Source: Bog-756 sp963741055 | GTDB lineage: Bacteria > Actinomycetota > Acidimicrobiia > Acidimicrobiales > RAAP-2 | Direction: 5' to 3' | Assembly (NCBI GenBank): GCA_963741055.1 | Contig: CAVUGU010000005.1 | Span: 124,001-188,000, forward strand | Length of the DNA: 64,000 bases | Part shown: positions 37,767 through 49,218 of the stretch, piece by piece | How positions within the stretch are numbered: position 1 is the first letter of the stretch | Layout of the letters: each line of letters opens with the position of its first letter | The notes under the pieces: model-generated | The model's database searches: none | What the model was told of the DNA's origin: nothing | Seen by the model: only the letters and a program-made list of their open reading frames with translations | Made by a program: the position numbers and the translations under genes

Positions 37767-39511
37767 TCGATGGAGAACAGGTACGGGTAGAGCGGCTGGC
37801 CGCCGTGATGGACCTCGGTGTCCACCTGTGGCCGGTGGTCGCGGAGCCACTCGGTGATCCGCCGGGTCTCCGCGGGCCCCGAGCCCTCGCCCTCGATGAT
37901 GGTCACGAGATCGTGATCCGCCGCCACCAGCACCTCGAGGAGCGAGCACGCCGCGCCGGCCACGGTGTCGCCGACCACCTCGATCCCGTCGCGGGAGAGC
38001 CCGAGCCAGTCGCCCGTCGAGATCGGTCCCGCCGAGCTGTCGGCATCGCGTACGGCACGGGTCACCTCGCCGGGCACCACCGTGCGCGCGGAGGTCTCCA
38101 TCGCCTCGGCGTTGGCCTCGCCGTGCGCGCCGGGGTCGTAGGCGAGCAGCGCGGCGAACCCTTCCGCGATGGTCTCCGTCGGCACCACCCACACCTGCTT
38201 TTCGGTGAGCTCCTTCACCCGGTCCGCGACCGGACGGATGTTGCCGTTGTTGGGCAGCACGATCACCTCGTCGCCGTGCATCGCGTCGACCGCTTCCACC
38301 AGCTCGGCGATCGACGGGTTCATCGACTGCCCGCCGGCGATGATCCCCTGCACGCCGAGGGAGCGGAAGATGCGAGCGATCCCTTCGCCGCTCGCCACCG
38401 CGACCACCGCGGTGACCGGCGCCGGACCGAGGGGGATGTCGGAGGGACCACTGTCGGCGGTCTCCGCGGCCTCTCGGACCCAGCGTTCCTCCTCGACCTC
38501 CTCGAGAAGGTCGGTGATCCGGATGTTCCGCGGCCGTCCCACGTCGAGCGAGGCTTCGACGGCCGCGCCGATCTCGTCGGTGTGGATGTGGCAGTTCCAG
38601 AGGCCGTCGCCCCCGACCACGACGATCGAGTCACCGAGACCAGCCCAGACCTCCTTGAACATCGGAATCGTCTCGTCGGGCGCTTCGAGGAGGTACATCA
38701 CCTCGTAGCGGAGCTCGGAGAGGGCGTCCTCCGAAGCTGCAGCGGCTGCAGCCGCCGCCGCCGCACGCCGATCGGCAGGTGACCCTGCGCGCCGATCGTT
38801 CGACCAGCCCCGGCGATGATCGGTGGTCGCTCCCCCGTCTGCCTCCATGCCGCCGCCCGGCACCGGCTCGGGTTCGGGCATCGCCCTGCCGTCGAGCACA
38901 CACAGGAGCGCGTCGAAGAAGAGGACGTAGCCCGCGCCACCCGCGTCGACCACGCCCGCTCGCTCGAGCACCGGGAGGAGCGAAGGTGTCCGCTGCAGCG
39001 CCTCGTCCGCACCGGTCCTCGCCGCTTCGACCACCTCGAGCAGCGAAGCTCCCGCGTCGGCGGCGGAGCGGGCCGCTTCCGCGGCACCACGGGCGACCGT
39101 GAGGATGGTGCCTTCCGTCGGTCGCATGACCGCTTCGCGGGCCAGTTTGTCGGCGATCGCGAGCGCGCTCGAGAAGTCGCCCGGGCCCGGGTCGCCGGCG
39201 GCGGTGGTGAATCCCTCACAGAGGCCCCGGAGCAACTGCGAGAGGATGACGCCCGAATTCCCTCGTGCGCCCATCAGCGACCCGTGGGCGATGGCCCGGC
39301 ACGCCACCTCCATGTCGGGCGACTCGTGCTGGGCGAGCTCGGCGGTCACCGACTCGAGGGTGAGGGCCATGTTGGTGCCGGTGTCGCCGTCGGGGACCGG
39401 GTAGACGTTGAGGCGGTTGAGCTGGTGCTGGTGGGCTCGGAGTCCGTCGCGGTACGTCGTCACGACCTCGCACAGCTGCGGCGCGCCGAGCGAGTCCGAG
39501 ACCACCGTCAC
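37763..39511 (-). CDS. DAK2-domain fatty-acid-kinase-like protein (FakA/YloV family)
   Basis: A 582-residue protein of the FakA family, whose characterised members phosphorylate exogenous fatty acids held by FakB. N-terminal DAK2 ATP-binding domain: LNVYPVPDGDTGTNMALT, SLMGARGNSGVILSQLLRG and VDAGGAGYVLFFDALL. A Gly/Ala-rich linker with a run of about nine alanines lies near residues 250-265, then the C-terminal region (DSIVVVGGDGLWNCHIHTDE, IIAGGQSMNPSIAELVEAV). No FakB gene is in the window, so the substrate is not certain. Divergent from rpmB, 60 bases away, as is common. Confidence 0.9.
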   Translation of the reverse strand: MTVVSDSLGAPQLCEVVTTYRDGLRAHQHQLNRLNVYPVPDGDTGTNMALTLESVTAELAQHESPDMEVACRAIAHGSLMGARGNSGVILSQLLRGLCEGFTTAAGDPGPGDFSSALAIADKLAREAVMRPTEGTILTVARGAAEAARSAADAGASLLEVVEAARTGADEALQRTPSLLPVLERAGVVDAGGAGYVLFFDALLCVLDGRAMPEPEPVPGGGMEADGGATTDHRRGWSNDRRAGSPADRRAAAAAAAAAASEDALSELRYEVMYLLEAPDETIPMFKEVWAGLGDSIVVVGGDGLWNCHIHTDEIGAAVEASLDVGRPRNIRITDLLEEVEEERWVREAAETADSGPSDIPLGPAPVTAVVAVASGEGIARIFRSLGVQGIIAGGQSMNPSIAELVEAVDAMHGDEVIVLPNNGNIRPVADRVKELTEKQVWVVPTETIAEGFAALLAYDPGAHGEANAEAMETSARTVVPGEVTRAVRDADSSAGPISTGDWLGLSRDGIEVVGDTVAGAACSLLEVLVAADHDLVTIIEGEGSGPAETRRITEWLRDHRPQVDTEVHHGGQPLYPYLFSIE

Positions 39512-39571
39512 GTGGTCGATGCTAACCTTTGCGACTTACTCGAACGACCCCTGGGAGGAGTCCGAAGCGTC

Positions 39572-39781
39572 ATGGGAGCGGTGTGCGACATCTGCGGCAA
39601 GAAGCCGTCGTTCGGTATGAACATCAGCCACTCGCACCGGCGCACCAAGCGTCGTTGGGACCCCAACGTGCAACGGGTCCGGGCAATGGTGAACGGGACT
39701 CCGAAGCGCATCCACGCCTGCACCTCGTGCATCCGCTCGGGCAGGGTCGTCAAGCGACCGACCCGCGACATCCCGGCCTGA
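39572..39781 (+). CDS. rpmB: 50S ribosomal protein L28
   Basis: A 69-residue ribosomal protein with MGAVCDICGKKPSFGMNISH, HRRTKRRWDPNVQRV and HACTSCIRSGRVVKR; its CxxC pairs show the zinc-binding form. ATG 39572 follows GGGAGGAG eleven bases upstream. Divergent from the DAK2 gene. Ends at a strong inverted repeat shared with the convergent histidine kinase gene. Confidence 0.97.
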   Translation: MGAVCDICGKKPSFGMNISHSHRRTKRRWDPNVQRVRAMVNGTPKRIHACTSCIRSGRVVKRPTRDIPA

Positions 39782-39809
39782 GCCGGCCCACGCCGGCCGC
39801 GGCCGGCTC
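39780..39809. terminator. Inverted repeat between convergent rpmB and histidine kinase genes
   Basis: GAGCCGGCC at 39780-39788 and its exact complement GGCCGGCTC at 39801-39809 form a 9-base, all but one G:C stem with a 12-base loop, directly after the rpmB stop and just before the kinase stop. There is no T-run, so it would act as a bidirectional hairpin terminator of the actinobacterial kind. Prediction from sequence only. Confidence 0.55.
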
Positions 39810-39813
39810 GCGG

Positions 39814-41565
39814 TTAGGAACCGCCCCGGGGTGACGACGTCGACAGGCCGGGGGCGGGCTGGTGCGGCTCGGCCGGAACCGGAGCGGCAGGGGCCGCATC
39901 TGCCGGAGCCCCGTTGGCCGGCGCCCCATCGGCATCGGCCGCGGACGCACTCGTCCGGTGGCCCGCCGTTGCCCGACGGAGTGCCCGAAGGGGTTGACCG
40001 TCTCCTCCTCGGTCGCCGCGCGCGCCTCGTCGGGCTCGACCGGGATCTCGACGACGAAGGTCGGGCCCGGGCCCGGCTCGACGGAGACCGTGCCCCCGTG
40101 GGCACGGACGATCGCCGCCACGATCGCCAGCCCGAGGCCGGCACCACCCGAGGACCGTGCCCGGGAAGGATCCGAACGGAAGAACGGCTCGAAGATCGAA
40201 GGGAGATCGGCGGGGTCGATCCCCGGCCCCTCGTCGTGGACGGTGAGCACCGCTCGGCCGTCTCGGACCGAGACCCCGATACGCACCACGCCCTCGGCCG
40301 AATGGGTCAGGGCGTTGACCACCAGATTGTCGACCACCTGTCGCAAACGGCCCGGATCTCCCTCGAGGATCACCGGTTCGGGCGCGTCCACCTCGACCGC
40401 TCGGTCGGGGACGGAGACCGCGGACGACTCCGCCGAGCTCCGGGCCACGTCGGCGAGGTCCAGGCGATCACGGCGAAGGGGACGCTCGTGGTCGAGCTGC
40501 GCGAGCAGGAACAGGTCGTCCACCAGCGCGCTCATCCGAGCCGCCTCCTCGCGGATATGGCGCATCGACTTCTCGAGGTCGGCCGGCCGGTTGCGCACCC
40601 CGAGGTCGAAGAGCTCCGCGTAGCCGACGATGGAGGTCAACGGGGTCCGCAGCTCGTGAGAGGCGTCCGCGAGGAACCGCCGCAACCGCTCCTCCGACGC
40701 GGAACGCTCGGCGAAGGCCGCTTCGATCTCGTCCAGCATGGAGTTGAAGGTCGCCCCCAGCTGACCCACCTCGGTCCCTTGGTCGACCGAGCGTCACCCG
40801 CTGGGACAGGTCGCCGTGTGCGATCGCACCCGCGGTCTCGGTGATCTCCTCGAGCGGTCGCAGATCGCGTCGGATCATCAACCACGAGAAGATCCCGAGT
40901 CCGGCCAGCACGATCAGCGACACCACGAGCTCGATGAGCAGGAGCTGCCGGAGGGTCCCCTCGAGCTCGGTCAGGGGAACCGCGATGACCACCACTCCAC
41001 CGCTCTTCAGCGGCTTCGCGACGACTCGGTAGGAGAGCGCGCCACTACCCGACCCCGACGCCGAGAAGTAGTAGTCGGCACCCGCGGGCAACCCCGCGCC
41101 GGGGAGGCGCGACGGCAAGCACCGGCGCGGTCGGTGAGCGCCCCCCGTAGCTGAAGAACACGTGGGCCTCGGGTTTGCCCTTCGCGTTGCGGAGCTGGCC
41201 GTAGGTGCCCGCCGGGACGAGCACTCCCCGGTCGCGGGCACCGGCGAACAGGCCGCCACCGTTGCGGAACTCGAACCCCGCACCTCGCGAGGAGCGGCCC
41301 CGCTCGTCGATCCCCGATCTGCTGCCAGGTGGCGCCGTGCGTCGTCAGCGGTCGAGCTTGCGTTCGGGAGGCGCCGCCGGCACCGGCGGTCCGAGCCCCG
41401 ACGAGGAGAGGAGTGCTCGGCCGACCGGATACGCGGCCGCCTCGAGCTGCTGGTCCACCCGTGTGAGGAGGAACGAGCGCAGCGCGCTGTAGGTCACCGC
41501 GTCGCAGATCACCAGGCCCGCGACCACCGTGCTCACCACGAGGAGGAGGAGGCGCACCCGCAGGG

Positions 41566-41569
<4 letters not shown>
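39814..41569 (-). CDS. Sensor histidine kinase, at least five frame breaks (pseudogene or assembly errors)
   Basis: Membrane histidine kinase paired with the response regulator. GTG 41569 overlaps the regulator stop (GTGA). The N-terminus has a transmembrane helix (RLLLLVVSTVVAGLVICDAV); a periplasmic sensor domain follows (GTYGQLRNAKGKPEAHVFF), then a second helix (LIELVVSLIVLAGLGIFSWL), HAMP (RRDLRPLEEITETAGAIAHG), the phosphoacceptor FLADASHELRTPLTSIVGY and ATPase motifs DNLVVNALTHSAEG, DEGPGIDPADLP, GAGLGLAIVAAIVRAHGGTV. Breaks lie near 41347, 41310, 41125, 40790 and 39970; the probable end is the TAA at 39816-39814 after an Ala/Pro-rich tail. Because conserved boxes are all present, errors are likelier than decay. 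Confidence 0.75.
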
Positions 41570-42300
<731 letters not shown>

Positions 42301-42414
42301 TGCTCCACGGGATCCATGGTGCCCGGAGATCCTTACGGTTCGCTGAGAGTCACCGGGCCTCGACCAGGAATCGGTCCTGGTCAGGCGTGAGACGAACCGG
42401 CGGCCCCCGGCACT

Positions 42415-43389
42415 TCAGAACGAGTGGCGCCAGCCTCCGGGCCGGAGCGGCTCGCCGGCGAGCGTGCATTCGCCTCTCCGCTCGGTGCACCGGCCGATCG
42501 CCAGGGGCACCCTCAGGCCGAAGGCTTCGAACGCGGTGAGAAGTTCCGACGGCGACGGCGTGGCGACGACCAGCTCGTAGTCCTCGCCCCCGTAGAGCGC
42601 CTCTTCGAGGCTGGCTCCGGTCTCGGCCGGCACCTCGTCGAGGGCGACGCCGACACCCGACGCGTCGCCGAGACGCCCCACGTCGGCTGCGAGCCCGTCC
42701 GAGACGTCGATCGCCGCGCTCGCCCCGGACCGTCTGGCCGCCTCCCCTTCTCCGATCCGTGCCCGTGGGCGGAGGAACCGGGCGGCCAGCTCGGATCGCG
42801 GGGCGTCTCCCCCCCGGAGCCGTCGGAGGCCGGCCGCGGCACCACCGAGCGGCCCGGTCACGAAGAGGGCGTCGCCCGGCTTCGCACCCGAGCGGAGCAG
42901 GGCCGGAGGGTCGGCGCCACCCTCGAGGGTGCCGACGGCCGCGACCGAGACCACGAGCACCGGCGCCGCCGAGAGGTCTCCACCCACGATGCGACAGCCG
43001 GTCTCCTCGGCGGCTTCGCCGATCCCCGATCCGACCGCTTCGAGCCCGCTCCCGGGCGGCGCGGCCATCGAGACCACCGCGTAACGGGGCCGGGCGCCCA
43101 TCGCGGCGAGATCGGAGAGCGACACCATGAGCGACTTGTACCCGACGTCCTCCGGGTCGCCGAGAGCCGGATCGAAGTGGACCCCCTCGACGACCAGGTC
43201 GGTGGTGAGCACGACGGGCTCCTCCCCGAGCAGGACGACCGCCGCGTCGTCGCCGATCCAGGTCTCACCCGGTGCCGGACCGGCGCCGGCCGCCGCCTCG
43301 AACCCGACGCGGAGCCGCTCGATCAGGTCGAACTCGTCGAGCGCGCCCTCCGACCCTTCGTGGCCAGGGTCGGAATTGGGGCGTTCCAC
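42415..43389 (-). CDS. thiL: Thiamine-monophosphate kinase
   Basis: A 324-residue enzyme converting thiamine phosphate to the active cofactor thiamine diphosphate. It carries ETWIGDDAAVVLLGEEPVVL, TDLVVEGVHFDPALGDPED, VGYKSLMVSLSDLAAMGARP, CRIVGGDLSAAPVLVVSV and AAIDVSDGLAADVGRLGDAS, plus GGEDYELVVATPS, all in family order. Divergent from pckG with about 120 bases between. Isolated from other thiamine genes. Apparently complete. Confidence 0.94.
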   Translation of the reverse strand: MERPNSDPGHEGSEGALDEFDLIERLRVGFEAAAGAGPAPGETWIGDDAAVVLLGEEPVVLTTDLVVEGVHFDPALGDPEDVGYKSLMVSLSDLAAMGARPRYAVVSMAAPPGSGLEAVGSGIGEAAEETGCRIVGGDLSAAPVLVVSVAAVGTLEGGADPPALLRSGAKPGDALFVTGPLGGAAAGLRRLRGGDAPRSELAARFLRPRARIGEGEAARRSGASAAIDVSDGLAADVGRLGDASGVGVALDEVPAETGASLEEALYGGEDYELVVATPSPSELLTAFEAFGLRVPLAIGRCTERRGECTLAGEPLRPGGWRHSF

Positions 43390-43508
43390 CTGCCTTGCCT
43401 ACCATTGTGCGAAGGCGCCCCCACTACAATCGAGCGCCTCCGGCACCGGCCTCCTCGGATGGGCCGCGTTCCCGGCTCGTTCGGCAGACCGAGGAGGAAC
43501 CACCGCCC

Positions 43509-45299
<1,791 letters not shown>

Positions 45300-45325
45300 G
45301 CCAGGCCGCGCCGGGCCGGCTCCAC

Positions 45326-46815
45326 TCAGCCCTGGCCGAACTCGGGTTCTTCACGCACGGCTCGTAGGGAGCTCATGTAGGAGACCGCGGCGAGCGCGGC
45401 GCTGACTCCCATCACCGCGTTGCCCGCCGGGACCGGCAGCGACAAGACCACCGGGACGAGCGACCCGACCACCCACATCAGCTGCAGCTGGGTCTCGAAC
45501 CGACCGAAGGCGCGACCCTGGTCGAGCTCGCGCACGTGGCGCTGGACCAACGCATCGAAAGAGGGCTTCGCCGCGGAGCCCGCCGCCCCGACCGCGAGTG
45601 CCACGACCGCCTGGAACAGACGCGCGTGCACCAGCACGCCGAGGCTGGCGACGATCGCCACCAACCAGAGGCAGCCGGTGAGGATCTGCTGTTCGGAAAA
45701 GGCGCGCCGGATGCGCGCCACCAGCAGCACACCGATCAGCGCCCCCGCGGTCATCGACCCGAGCAGGAGCCCGAACCACCAGGTGGCGGCCCCCTCTCGG
45801 CGCAGCCCGAACGCCAACAGGAAGGTGAGGAACCCGAGCAGTGCCTTCAGCACCGACATCGGCATCAACGCGAGCAGCACCTGGCGTCCCGCGAAGGGTC
45901 GGAACGCGGCGAGGTCCTCGGCGTCGCCCGCCCAGACGTTCTCGAGATGGGGCGCGTCGCGCACCGCTTCCGTCGCCACCTTCGCCGTCGGGGCTCGGGA
46001 TCGCTCCTCCCGTCGTCGCCGCTCGCGCAGCTGACGCACCGGCAGCCGGGCGCCCGCGAGCGCGGCGACCGCGAACACCACCATGTCGGTCCAGAGGACG
46101 CCCGGGGAGCCGAAGATCTTGAAGATCGCGACCGCGGGGAGTGCGAACACGATGCCCGAGAGGGCGGCCAGCAGCCCGAGCCGCGCGTTGAGCGTCGCGA
46201 GGTCCGGTTCGCGGGTGGGCACGCCGCCGGTCGGGCTCGCGACCTCGATGACCGGCGTGCCGTAGGGCGGCGTGGACGGGTCCTGGCCTGCGGCGTCCGG
46301 ACCTGTCGCATCGTGGCTGCCCGGATCGTGGGTGCCCGAACGGTGCCGGTGCCGGCGTCGGCGTCGAGCGCGGCGATTTCGGGCACGAGCGCACCCTTGG
46401 TGACCACGTAGACCTTCGAGAGCACGAGCATCAAGAAGGCCTCGGGAAAGAGCAGCAGCGAGTGCAGGTCCCGCGCCACGAACGGGCAGAGCACCGCGCG
46501 GCCGAGTGCCGAGGTCACCACCATCGCCCGACGGGCGCCTCGGCTGCGGTCGATGAGAGGGCTGAGCGCCGGCGCGACCACCGCGAAGGGCCCGATGGTC
46601 AAGAGCAGGTACAACAGCACCTTGTCCTTCGCCTCGGTCGGCGAGATGGAGAAGAAGAGCGATCCCGCGAGCGACACCGCGAAGAGGGTGTCGCCGGCGG
46701 TCATCAGCACGTGGGTGAGCGCCAGTCGGCCGAAGGCCCGGGTCTGATCGAACAGGTCGGCGACGGCCGTCCTGGCCAGCCGCCGGAACTGGTCGCCTCG
46801 CTCGCGGACGCCCAC
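45326..46815 (-). CDS. MFS-type transporter, one frameshift
   Basis: An about 495-residue major-facilitator-like membrane protein of unknown substrate. The N-terminal frame from GTG 46815 gives several hydrophobic helices (THVLMTAGDTLFAVSLAG, LLYLLLTIGPFAVVAPAL) and the MFS-like loop SPLIDRSRGARRAMVV. One missing base near 46335, in a Thr/Arg/Pro-rich cytoplasmic loop, gives the second half: LGLLAALSGIVFALPAVAIF, LLALMPMSVLKALLGFLTF, WWFGLLLGSMTAGALIGVLL and VVALAVGAAGSAAKPSFDAL. Divergent from the RAM-domain gene (97 bases). Efflux of a small molecule is a reasonable guess only. Confidence 0.8.
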
Positions 46816-46912
46816 GTTGGCATGGTACGCGGCGGGTGGTCCGCCAAAGGCTCCATCGGCGCTTCGGGGGTAAGGTTCCGCGACGACACATTCCCGTCCC
46901 GAGGAGCGATGC

Positions 46913-47149
46913 ATGCCGGTCAACGCCTACGTGCTCATCCAGACCGAGGTCGGAAAGGCCGCCACCGTCACTCGTGCCGTCTCCGGGCTCGACGGGGTCG
47001 TGGCCGCGGAGGGCGTCACCGGACCTTACGACGTGATCGTGCGAGCCGAGGCGGGCACCGTCGACGAGCTGGGTCAGATGGTCGTCGGCCGCATCCAGCT
47101 CATCGACGGCATCACCCGCACCGTCACCTGCCCGGTCGTCAACCTCTGA
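46913..47149 (+). CDS. Stand-alone Lrp/AsnC ligand-binding (RAM) domain protein
   Basis: A 78-residue protein that is only the effector-binding half of Lrp/AsnC regulators, with no DNA-binding domain: AYVLIQTEVGKAATVTRAV, VTGPYDVIVRAEAG and the C-terminal IDGITRTVTCPVV. Such proteins occur widely in actinobacteria and archaea and are thought to sense amino acids or act through partners. ATG 46913 follows a GAGGAG-like GAGCGATGC context. Divergent from the transporter gene, which could make the transporter a target, but this is speculative. Confidence 0.88.
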   Translation: MPVNAYVLIQTEVGKAATVTRAVSGLDGVVAAEGVTGPYDVIVRAEAGTVDELGQMVVGRIQLIDGITRTVTCPVVNL

Positions 47150-47160
47150 TCGCGGCCGAG

Positions 47161-47200
47161 CCGCATCTGATCCCGGCGGGGCGCATCTGGTCCCGGCTGG
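47161..47200. repeat. Imperfect 20-bp tandem repeat in the RAM-domain/racemase gap
   Basis: Two adjacent 20-base copies (47161-47180, 47181-47200), GCATCTGATCCCGGCGGG-like and GCATCTGGTCCCGGCTGG-like, differing at three positions, with the start of a third after. It lies in the 85-base gap between two convergent genes and has no coding function. It could be a decayed terminator or slippage product. Confidence 0.7.
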
Positions 47201-47234
47201 GCGCAGGACGCCGCCGGGAGGGCGCGACCCCGGT

Positions 47235-48380
47235 TCAGGTGATCGCGCCCGAGCCCCGGAGCTCGCTGATCTCCGCTTCGCTCACGCCCCAGTCGCTCAG
47301 TGCCTCGTCCGCGCGCTGTCCGGGATTGGGTGGTGGCCAGCGGATGGAACCCGGCGTCGCGGCGAAGCGCGGTGCCGGGGACGGCTGGAGGACGCCGGCA
47401 ACCTCGCAGAACGTGCCGCGCTGTGCGTTGTGCGGATGCTCGGCAGCCTCGGTCATCGAGAGGACCGGCGCGACGCAGGCGTCGGTTCCTTCGAAGATCG
47501 ACGTCCACTCGTCCCGTGTCTTGGTGGCGAAGACGGCTGCGAACCGCTCTTTCATCTTCGGCCACTCGTCGCGGTCCATTTGCTCCGGGAGATCTTCTTC
47601 GGCGAGGCCGGTCAGCTTGATCAGCTCCGCGTAGAACTGCGGCTCGATGGCACCCACCGCCATGTTGCCACCGTCACTCGTCTCGTAGACCTCGTAGAAC
47701 GGCGCGCCGGTGTCGAGGAGGTTGGTGCCTCTCTCCTCTTTCCACATGCCGGTGGCGAGCAGGGTGTAGGTCAAGGTCATCAGGGCGGCCGCGCCGTCGA
47801 CCATCGCGGCATCGACCACCTGGCCCTCGCCGGTCCGGCCCGCGTGGAGGATCGCCGCCAGCATCCCGAACGCGAGGAGCATGCCGCCACCGCCGAAGTC
47901 ACCGACCAGGTTGAGCGGCGGCACGGGTCGCTCGCCCGCCCTTCCGATCGGGTCGAGCACGCCGGCCAGCGCGATGTAGTCGATGTCGTGTCCCGCGGCA
48001 GCGGCCATCGGCCCCTCCTGGCCCCAACCGGTCATCCGCCCGTAGACGAGCTTCGGGTTGCGGGCGAGACACTGGTCGGGTCCGAGACCGAGGCGCTCCG
48101 CCACGCCGGGTCGGAATCCCTCCATCAGCCCGTCGGCCCGCTCCACCAGCTGGAGAACCAGCGCGACGCCGTCTGGGTGCTTCAGGTCGACGGCCACCGA
48201 CCGTCGCCCGCGGTTCATGAGATCGACGTGGGGCTCCTGGTTGGGGGGATAGATCGCCCGCTCCGACCGGTCGATGCGCACGACGTCCGCGCCGGCGTCG
48301 GCGAGCATCATCCCGGCGAAGGGAGTGGGCCCGATCCCTGCCAGCTCGACGATCCGGACACCCTCGAGCGGGCCGCTCAT
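47235..48380 (-). CDS. CaiB/BaiF CoA-transferase family, alpha-methylacyl-CoA racemase-like
   Basis: A 381-residue family III CoA-transferase-fold protein, most like alpha-methylacyl-CoA racemase, which interconverts (R)- and (S)-2-methylacyl-CoA of branched fatty acids and sterol side chains. It has VVRIDRSERAIYPPNQEP, LMNRGRRSVAVDLKHPDG, GHDIDYIALAGVLDPIGR with His131 and LVGDFGGGGMLLAFGML with Asp161, 30 residues apart as in the mycobacterial racemase pair, which supports racemase over CoA-transferase. Isolated on the minus strand; it ends convergently with the RAM-domain gene. Confidence 0.87.
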   Translation of the reverse strand: MSGPLEGVRIVELAGIGPTPFAGMMLADAGADVVRIDRSERAIYPPNQEPHVDLMNRGRRSVAVDLKHPDGVALVLQLVERADGLMEGFRPGVAERLGLGPDQCLARNPKLVYGRMTGWGQEGPMAAAAGHDIDYIALAGVLDPIGRAGERPVPPLNLVGDFGGGGMLLAFGMLAAILHAGRTGEGQVVDAAMVDGAAALMTLTYTLLATGMWKEERGTNLLDTGAPFYEVYETSDGGNMAVGAIEPQFYAELIKLTGLAEEDLPEQMDRDEWPKMKERFAAVFATKTRDEWTSIFEGTDACVAPVLSMTEAAEHPHNAQRGTFCEVAGVLQPSPAPRFAATPGSIRWPPPNPGQRADEALSDWGVSEAEISELRGSGAIT

Positions 48381-48508
48381 CGCAAACCACCCGGTGCGGT
48401 GAGCCCGCGAACCGATGCGGACGATGACCCGGAGAGTGATCGAGGTACCCGGTGGGAGCGCATGGCGGGATGCTGGCCCGAGATCCGAGGTGGGTCAAAT
48501 GCGGCGAG

Positions 48509-49024
48509 CTATGCGCCGGGTGACACGGAGCCGACGATCCTTTCGATGAGGCCCGAGGACACGTCGTAACGCCAACCCTCGACCGCGACTCCCTCGGGCA
48601 GGAGCGAGCAGGTTCGCACCCGCTCCACGTCCTCGCGAAGCGCTCCGTCGGGATCGTCCATGGCGAGGAACTCCCACGACGCCGTTCCCTCGGTTCCGGC
48701 CTTCTCGAGTCGCGCGAGCACCTCGTCTTCACCGATGCCGGCGAGCGCGCACTCGGTGTGCTGCATCACCGCGATCCCGCGGACGGACAGGAGCCGGGTT
48801 GCGAGGACGAGCGAGCGAAGAACGTCGGGGGTCACCCGTCCACCGGCGTTGCGCAGGATCTTGGCGTCCCCCGGCCGGAGACCGAGCATCGCGAGCGGCT
48901 CGATCCGGGTGTCCATGCAGGTGACCAGTCCGAATCCCTTGGCAGCGGCCGGCGGGACACCACCGAGGTCGAAGCCCTTGGCCGCGGCGCGATTGGCCTC
49001 GAGGAGCTCGTCGAACACGGTCAC
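48509..49024 (-). CDS. Beta-class carbonic anhydrase
   Basis: A 171-residue zinc enzyme interconverting CO2 and bicarbonate. The zinc ligands are visible in LVTCMDTRIEPLAMLGL (Cys and the Asp-Arg pair) and AVMQHTECALAGIGEDEV (His, Cys); the loop ILRNAGGRVTPDVLRSL is typical of the smaller beta-CA subgroup. GTG 49024 is chosen over a longer frame because it precedes FDELLEANRAAAKGF. Divergent from the secreted beta-helix gene. Probably supplies bicarbonate to carboxylases. Confidence 0.92.
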   Translation of the reverse strand: MTVFDELLEANRAAAKGFDLGGVPPAAAKGFGLVTCMDTRIEPLAMLGLRPGDAKILRNAGGRVTPDVLRSLVLATRLLSVRGIAVMQHTECALAGIGEDEVLARLEKAGTEGTASWEFLAMDDPDGALREDVERVRTCSLLPEGVAVEGWRYDVSSGLIERIVGSVSPGA

Positions 49025-49218
49025 GATCTTGGCAGACCGGCTCGGCCCGCAGGTTCTCCGACCCAGCATCCGACGCGAGGTCCCGTGACCGGGGTGGCCC
49101 GAACGCCCGCCGCCGACCGTCTGTCATCATGGTTCGGTCCCTGTGCCACGCGTGGCGGCGGTAGGCGGACACCCGACCTCCTCCGCGAGCGCCAGGCCCG
49201 ACGACAAGGAGGGATCCC

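Noticed and set aside
35142..37790. Long plus-strand open frame opposite recG and rsmD
   Set aside because: Antisense shadow; recG and rsmD have complete motif sets on the other strand.
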